64,000 nt of DNA from Ianthella basta. Its lineage: Eukaryota; Porifera; Demospongiae; Verongiida; Ianthellidae. Where the stretch lies: NCBI GenBank assembly GCA_964019415.1, contig OZ025871.1, positions 10,517,756 through 10,581,755 of the forward strand, in the 5' to 3' direction. The position numbers and the translations under genes were made by a program. This document shows, one piece after another, positions 56,964-64,000 of the stretch (positions are counted from its first letter, which is position 1; each line of letters starts with the position of its first letter). Below the pieces are notes generated by a model that worked only from the letters and a program-made list of their open reading frames with translations, ran no database searches and was not told the origin of the DNA.

Positions 56964-58400
56964 ATTCAAACATCTTTGTGATTCTTCATGTGAAGTTATC
57001 AGCTATCACAATCGTACGTTGCTCACTAGGTACAGGAAGAAAACAATCTTGCAAATACATGACAGTACATAAGGTTTCATCATCAATTACTTCTAAATTT
57101 ATAACATAAATGATTATATTGCACTTTATCATATATAGTGACATTATAGCTGCTCATGATTGCTGTTCACTTGCATTAATTTGTAATGATGATTCACTCA
57201 TGCATGACTGTTAGTAACCAATATGTGTGCATAATTATTCATAATTATCAATGATCCAAGCAATATAATAGGCCAATGATGAACACATATATAGTACTAG
57301 AGTAATCATTACATACCCCACACAGGATAGCTATATATGTATAGCTATCTAGCACTGTAGAAGCAAAAGTGCAAACAAGGATAGGAATGAAAGCATTAGC
57401 TAAGTGTATATATAATGTATGACATGCTAGTTAAGACACACATGGACACTCCATGGTTTCGATACTGTATACATAGGTAATACAGTGCAAGTAACAACAG
57501 AATGCAGTGACCTATGACATATGTTTCGCTAGCTAATCTGTGTAGCTATAGCTATAGCATTTCCAGGGACAGTTCTAGGATTTCATAAAGGGGGTTCCAA
57601 AGTAGTTAGGTGCACGCACAGTGACCCTGATATATGACCGCCACACCTCTTTCTGGTCTAAAAACTGCCCATATTCCTACACAGGACTAGCAAAAGGGGG
57701 TTCGTTTGCACCCCTGGATCCCCTCTAGATCCGCCACTGTTTTTACTGTAGTGCAAGTGGGGAATTTCTATTTTATATGTTGGGCAGAGCAGTATATGAC
57801 CATACAGTGTGGAACAGTACCAAGACTTAGTATGGCTGCCTGCAAAGTATCCACAATGCGTAGGTATATATACATAAATATAGCTGCTTACTATATAGGC
57901 TCTGCCATTTTACATTCCTGGCAAAAATGGTGGCCCACAGAAAGCATCACTTAGTCGGCAAATGTTGCAAACACCAGTGGTATTTAGTCAATTTGAAGGA
58001 GCTGGAGCCAGCTTTCCACCAGTGGCAACCCCTACGTGGCGATTACAAGTAGCGCAGGTGCCTTGATGCTGAGATATGCCGAAATTTGTGTCGATGACGA
58101 CGACAACAACAACAACGACAGAACCGATCACTTTACCCTTTGTGCAATTGCGCAGGGTAATAACACATGAACATGTACGTACAGAGCTGATCATAGAAGT
58201 CCACATAATTATTTTTTCACAGTCAAGCCAGTACAGAATATTTTGACAATCATACATCAGGCACACATGTGCACTGCCTGTGAAGAATAAAGTGATTTCA
58301 AGTACAGGTGATGAGGAAAACGAGTAGACATCAGAGCAGTACATGATTACTCGTTATACTCATACATTGAAAGTAAGTCAATCAATGGGTGGCACCATCT
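56964..58400. other. 3' flank of gene D, no gene seen
   Basis: AT-rich sequence with a MITE-like fragment near 57565-57740 (GGGGGTTCC, then CCCCTGGATCCCCTCTAGATCC). A (GACAAC)n-like stretch lies near 58097-58125. Confidence 0.4.
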
Positions 58401-58439
58401 CTTGGCACCAATGGGAAGTCCACCGGAGACATCTTTGGT

Positions 58440-58695
58440 ACAGGGGTGCAGCTTCAGGAGCCCTGCAGGGCTCTGATGGCTGATCTTAGTAGCGCAAAGG
58501 TTATTCGGCATCTCAGCCATGTCATGACCAGAGAGTAACTGACCCCATGCTTGTCAGCCAGACAGGCAGCCAGCTACTTGTAGAAGACGGTGCTCTCTAG
58601 CGCCAGTCTGCCTGATGTGGACATCACAAGTGGGGTGAAAGCTCCCATCTCCACCTCACGAACTCTTGCACCATACTCTCACTTTTTGGCGTTCT
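58440..58695 (-). pseudogene. Decayed non-LTR retrotransposon reverse transcriptase C-terminus
   Basis: The minus strand translates to RVREVEMGAFTPLVMSTSG, then VFYK, stop, LAACLADKHGVSYSLVMTW, LRCRITFALLRSAIRAL and another stop. REVExGxFTPLV...STSG and WLRCR.xFALLRSAI are recurrent near the C-terminus of reverse transcriptase proteins in invertebrate genomes. In-frame stops and lack of the upstream polymerase motifs show it is a dead fragment. Confidence 0.7.
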
Positions 58696-58699
58696 CATG

Positions 58700-60945
58700 C
58701 AATGCAAGTAACTGTGCAAACATAATGCATACAGTATAGCTAAACATTAAGGCAAAGCTTAAACATTTGCACATTTTATTCACAGTATATGTATTATATA
58801 TAGCTTGGTTCATGAGAGTCCTTTTCCCACGAAACTAAAGTTGCTTCAACTCGGCTTGCTGCGCACAAAAATAAATTCCAGGAATCCCACTTCCGTGACA
58901 CGTGCAACCACATACTCATGAATGGCAATGTGTTCTATCTGTAGCCAGCTCTGGCTCATCCTTATAATTAACCCCTATATACCCCCTATGTAGTGCAACT
59001 TATAGGGTAGGTATAATTATATTAAGTACGTACGTATGCAGACTGAAGTAGAATCGTTTTGGACATCACTATAATAATCACGAGCAAGCACGGCCTTCGG
59101 CCGCGCTCGCTCCGCGTCGCGACGCATAGTGGACAACGCAGGCCATCCATCACCATTTGGGTGATTGCAGCTGGGTGACACTGCCTGGATATATTGTTGA
59201 TCTTGTTTACACTGACGTTGGCCACTGTCATGCACTTGCAACATATACATATAGCTAGCTACACCTACACCATGTTAAAAGTATTGCATGGTCATGTCTT
59301 TCCTTAGCCAATAAGGCAGTGCCGAAGCCAAGCAAGCTTTCTGCCCAATAGATTACTTCTCGATAGAGAGAAGCTTTCAGCAGCCCAGAACGCTGAGCTA
59401 AAATACCTAAACAACGAAACAAAAATACCCACGTACTAATAGCCAGAGCAGGTCCATCTCACCAGATAATAACGGTAAGCTTCTGTGCAAGTGTGCGTCG
59501 CGCCTTGGAGACCCAACCTAATGCGCGAAGAGTGCATGTCTAAGAGACGGCTGGCTGCCGGGCACTTGCAGGGCAGGGGGGTCGGTCAAGGTCACGTGTG
59601 TCCGCAAAATGGCCGACGCGGCTGCTCTTTACTGTGTATTTTACCTATACTAGCTAAGAGCAGACATATTTCGAGAAACACGTCGCATCGCTTGTTTCTT
59701 TGCTTCTGAGCACACAGTTGGACAAGGGCTATCAGAAAACGGATCCTTCCCCGCCCTCCCCCAGCATCTAGGTAGGTTTTGCGAGCATTTTCCAAAACCG
59801 GTGTACGAGTGTTCGCTGATGCTGGCTACGAGGCAGATGGAGCCTAATCTGGAGTACTGAGCAAGTGCTCCTGTGGAAGTGACTCCTTAGAAGCTGTTAG
59901 CGAGTCCTCATTGATCACTTCAGGACTGCAAGACTGATAGGTTGACTGCTTCTGCAATGGGAGTGCAATCGGCAGCCACGTCCTTTCAATCGTCTTGGTT
60001 CTGTACACGATTTGTCACATTCGATAGCAGGGATGCTAGAAATGGTTTAAGTGTGCTTGCAATCCTCAAGAAACGCTGCGATAACTTGCAAAACTAAATC
60101 GTGAAAGCGGTCAGACAATTAAGCCCAATCCACCGTATGGCTTGGCTAAGTACGTACGGGTCATACCAGGGGCGCGAATGCAGTACAAGGCCCTGCCGTG
60201 GCTCAGGGTATGCACATTCGGCCTTGGAGCACAGTCAGCTAACATGGAGACCCTATTGTAATGTCAGGAATGCAATTATTGAGGTGCTGGTATTGCGCAA
60301 TCCCAGGACCTTGTCCGACCCCCCCCTGGGGCACTTGCGCACTGCCAGAGGCCATGTTTGCGGTTACGTCATTGCGTCGTCCAATCAAATGCCCGTTTTA
60401 AATTCCACGCACAAGCAAACGAACGAACGAACGAACGCACAGACTGGAAAAGATTAAATATATTAAGGATACTATAGTGGTTTCTGAAGCGCAACCGCAA
60501 TGTTTGTTGTATGCAAAAGGGCCAATATAAATCTGATTCGGAATAAGAGTATACGGCGTAAGCAGCCCCCTGTGCTCAAAATGTGTTGCAGTCCCCGATG
60601 AGTCCAACATATTACGCCAAAACTTTACCCCGTGGCCCAAACTGACTGCCGGCCAATTTATACACACCCTATTGATACTTCCGGCTACACTACGCACTAA
60701 CTGGGGCTCGCTCAGGCTCGCCCCAATTAAGGATACTATAGTGGTTTCTGTATAATAAGTATAACATTTATAGAGCAAACCAAACACTGCAAATAACATA
60801 ATTGAGTGGTGTATAATTAGCTATAGTGCATAACATGACTTCAGCTATACGTAGGTTTTCAATAGATACGGAACTCCGTATGTATGGTGGCCGCGTTTTG
60901 CGGCGAAGGGAATAACGTAGGTAGCAGAGCACGAGATCGGTGATC
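58700..60945. other. Region between gene D and gene E, no gene seen
   Basis: Contains a GC-rich hairpin near 59090-59120 (GGCCTTCGGCC), a CGAA/ACGA run at 60417-60436 and the direct repeats described separately. Upstream of the gene E exon the sequence is more GC-rich, as before the gene C start. Confidence 0.4.
60462..60750. repeat. 25-bp direct repeats flanking 239 bp
   Basis: ATTAAGGATACTATAGTGG plus TTTCTG occurs at 60462-60486 and 60726-60750. The enclosed sequence ends GGGGCTCGCTCAGGCTCGCCCC. It could be a small retroposed insertion with a long target duplication, or a local duplication. Confidence 0.7.
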
Positions 60946-61002
60946 ATGGACAACGGCACAGAGTTGACCCAGCGATCGAAACCTGAACCGCCTTTGCAAA
61001 AA
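60946..61002 (+). CDS. Putative first exon of a fifth TRPA-like gene (gene E)
   Basis: A 19-codon open segment MDNGTELTQRSKPEPPLQK ends in phase 0 at a GTGAGG donor. Its context (ATCATGG then AAC) and form, a short leader ending LQK or LHK at a phase-0 donor, match the first exons of gene C (MANDVVEL...LHK), gene B and gene D (...LQK). It lies 4 kb downstream of gene D on the same strand, where the next tandem gene would be expected. No second exon with the ARDG motif is seen before the window ends, so the first intron would exceed 3 kb. The evidence is short-sequence similarity and position only. Confidence 0.4.
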
Positions 61003-62307
61003 GTGAGGGTATAGACTGCTGTTTTAATTTGGTAGCTAAAGTGCCGTAGTGGTGTGTCTAGCTAGCACGCCCGATCATGTTTGCCCGTGCATGTTAGCTA
61101 TAATACATTATTATCATGTATAGCTGTTGTTGATACACCCAGCGATCATTGCTATATATGTATATACACGTAGCTACATATCATATAGCCAACGAGAGAA
61201 AGAAAGATAGACAGATAGATAGATGGATAGATAGATATTTTGACAGGAAAGCCCCATCAGCCTGATATCTGCTGGTCAACCCGGGGGTCCTGCAGACACA
61301 GTTATACAGTAGACAAAAAGAGATGGATGCACAGAATGTCATAGTAGATGAGTGAATGAAATATTAATATTATGCAAGCTAAGTATGAGAATGTTAGTGG
61401 AAAAACACAAAATGACAAAATAATATAGCATTCTGAAGTGTCGCACACGATGAGATAATTATGATTGAACTATTATATCTGTATAGTCTATTAGCAACCT
61501 ACACTAAAAACTAATAGTTGAAGAATTTTTCTATATAGATGCACTTGCCAAGGAGGCTGTCAAGAATAATTAGCATAGCTGCATACCTGTACAGAGTGTT
61601 CTTCATCTTTGTCATATTCATTTCACTTTAAATAATGCTTAACTAATTATTAAGGAGGCCAAGGAATATTCATTCCTTGTTTATAGTCAAGCAAGATTGC
61701 GAGGGAAGGTCGAATTTGAAGTATAATTAAATAACTATTTTTGAAATTGATCCATACATGCCATGCTTGATTTATTGTACCATTAATTTTCATTAGAAGT
61801 GGTGTATGGTCTTACATAAATATAGCAATGCATATAATTATGTGGCTATACTGTGGGAATGTAAGTGCAAAACGTAATTATACATTTTATACTTATGAAA
61901 CTAAAATACAGTGAGGTAATGTGTATACGGGGAGAAATTGAGTGTATTAAATGAGGGTGTAGAGAGGCTCCTGTAGCAAGAGATTACCTCTGGTGTCCAG
62001 GAACATAATATTAATGTTTTGGAAATCACTTCAGCCTGGAGCAAGATGAAGGAATGCCCATTGTTCCTATCTTGGCTTGCATGCTGCAAGATAAATAAAC
62101 AATTTGCTTTGCACATACTCCCAGGCATTAATCAAACAGCAGACATTCAGCTGCTTATATGCATCCCATGCATGCATGTAGACTTCAGGAAGGTGTACGT
62201 GTGTGCTTCTGTGTGTGCATGCACACACAAATCATGTACATTGCTGATTTCTACATGTTACAAAATGAGTAGAAGAACTAGTACTAGAATGCAAACTTAA
62301 ACTAGAA
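61003..62307. other. Non-coding, putative gene E intron 1
   Basis: AT-rich; a GATA-type run (AGATAGATAGAT) lies at about 61207-61237. No exon with ankyrin motifs is recognised. Confidence 0.35.
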
Positions 62308-63152
62308 TGCAGCAGTCAGTACACACATGCAAGCTCATGAATTAAGCTACTATACTGCTGTATGTATGTACATTTGTGTGCATATAGTTGAATGAGAATA
62401 TACTGTGAGGTATATGCACATTTGGATGTTGTTAGTACTGTTCTAGCTATGGTGTATGTGAGGCATGCAAGCCATTTACAGGCAGGAGAGCGGAAGGGAG
62501 GGCATTTTGTGTACAGTAAGCTGATAGTGAAGAGGCCTTACAGCAGATGGCTAGCGTTTCTAAAGTATGCCTTAAAGTATACATAGTACATGGCATGAGG
62601 AGACAGGCATGAGAACAGAGTGAAGGGCATTTTGTGTACAGTAAACTGATAGTGAAGAGGCATGCCACTCACAGCAGATACAGCCCACTTAGTTTGGAAA
62701 GGTTGGAAGGTAACTATTGTTATATATACTCAGGGTTTATTTCAAGCACATTGAATAAGGGCAGCAAAGAACATCTGAAATCCATAGATAGTCTTCTCTA
62801 AACATATACTGTCCTGCATGCAGGGACCTGCACATGCGTACAACTATGGCTGCATATATACCTGAGAAGCAATATAGCTACCTTACAACCACTACAAAGT
62901 AATTGGGCTCCATCTGCTGTCATGCATCTTCACTATCAGTTTACTGTACACAAAATTCCCTCCATCCTGTTCTCATGCCTGTCAATCGCTTGCAAGCCTC
63001 ACAAACACCATAGCTAGAACAGTACTAACAGCATACAAATGTGCATAATATATACCTCACAGTATAATCATTCTACTACATGCACACACAAACATACATA
63101 CAGCAGTATAGTAGCTTAATTCATTAGCTTGCATGTGTGTAGTGACTGCAGT
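62308..63152. mobile_element. Foldback element with ~250-bp inverted repeats
   Basis: The left arm (62308-62560) contains AATTAAGCTACTATACTGCT, GTTAGTACTGTTCTAGCTAT and TTTTGTGTACAGTAAGCTGA. The right arm (62920-63152) contains their complements in reverse order. A direct partial repeat of the arm lies at about 62600-62690. No coding sequence is seen. Confidence 0.8.
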
Positions 63153-63239
63153 CATTGTTACAGCTAGTATATGGCACAATGAATATCAATATTGAATATA
63201 ATGAATAATTATGATTATACACATTCATTACTTGGATTA

Positions 63240-63350
63240 ACAGTGTTAAGCAAGTCTGTTAACTTACAACTCTGTTAAACCATGTTAAGTAAGCTGTTAT
63301 TGCAAGTTAACAAGATCTTTTACAACTCTGGTAACTAAGGCAGCTGGTGC
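63240..63350. repeat. GTTAAC-rich terminal-like repeat
   Basis: Contains GTTAACTTACAACTCTG, GCAAGTTAACAAGATC and CTAAGG. On the opposite strand it resembles the left end of the 4.1-kb insertion at 6965-7020. It is probably another member of that family. Confidence 0.55.
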
Positions 63351-64000
63351 CGTGATTCCAAGTTCGTTTGTTATTGCCATGCATGCAGTACACAACTAAA
63401 TAAGTATATAATTAGGTAGTGCTCCCTCCCCTGGTGGATTAGTTTCTTGGCTGAAAGGTAACAATGACGTTTTACAAGTACAGACTAGTAAAATGGCACT
63501 TCATTGCAAACTCACTGTATGCGCAGTATGCTTATTGCTATGACGTTTGCATATAATTATTGTCAATGAGCAGTCTAGTGGGATGCACTACCAGCTCACC
63601 TTATATTCTATTCATAACATGCAGCTTCCACTTGCAGAGCAACGAGTCCCATGCAATTACATGTTTGTAGCCACAATGGAGCCAACTCCTAGGAAGCTTG
63701 CCTCACATGTTTACAGTGTTAGCTAGCTACTACTTCCAGCAATTTATGTAGCTATGGAAATAGCTATATTGAATTCTAGATGCTAGCTCAGTTACTGCAA
63801 GCAGTGAGTGTGTGGGTGGGGGGAGGGGAGGGGGTATATGGGTGTATATACATAGCTATTATATGCCTGCAGTTTGGTAGCTATCTAAGGCTTCTTTTGT
63901 ACCTCAATATTGCCTGAGGAAACTTCTCAGAAGGTGTAATATTCCAAACATTTGCCACGGGCTTGCCCCCACCTCCCAGGATGGGGTAGGCCAACACTGC

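Overview
The window looks like nuclear DNA of an animal. It has many small coding exons with GT-AG introns of about 60 bp to 5 kb, long (TG)n microsatellites, and DNA transposons and MITE-like repeats in nearly every intron. A sponge or other early-branching metazoan would fit, but nothing in the window settles the species.

The main content is a head-to-tail array, all on the plus strand, of genes for TRPA-like ion channels: a long ankyrin-repeat N-terminus, six membrane segments with a pore loop, a TRP helix and a C-terminal coiled coil. Gene A (3' part only, 678-6458) is followed by gene B (complete, 19 exons, 14675-29624, 1297 aa predicted), a degenerate 3' fragment (30050-30950), gene C (31400-44975, several inactivating lesions), gene D (complete, 47612-56963, every exon the same length as in B, 1297 aa) and a probable first exon of gene E (60946-61002). 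The genes alternate between two subfamilies, A/C and B/D. Flanking DNA matches as well, so the locus looks like a duplicated two-gene unit: A+B equals C+D.

Because the units are paralogous, each serves as an empty-site control for the other. Unit 1 carries insertions absent from unit 2: a 2.4-kb PIF/Harbinger element (11582-13978, TTA target duplication), a 238-bp MITE with a 9-bp target duplication (25194-25431), a roughly 4.1-kb block with GTTAAC-rich ends (6951-11046), a roughly 1-kb block (15032-16058) and a roughly 3.5-kb block in intron 5 of gene B (18463-21965). Unit 2 carries a roughly 0.5-kb SINE-like insertion inside a microsatellite (42738-43250).

The most unusual features are: (1) in all four paralogs the (GT)n tract begins exactly at the 5' splice site after the TRP-helix exon; (2) gene C has lost the exons for the last ankyrin repeats, linker, S1 and S1-S2 loop, with the deletion edge inside a transposon, plus a frameshift, a phase break and a mutated splice acceptor; (3) the C-terminal coiled coil is expanded by internal repetition in B/D compared with A/C. 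From 57 kb to the end the window is mostly non-coding, with a decayed retrotransposon fragment, a long-inverted-repeat element and the putative gene E exon.
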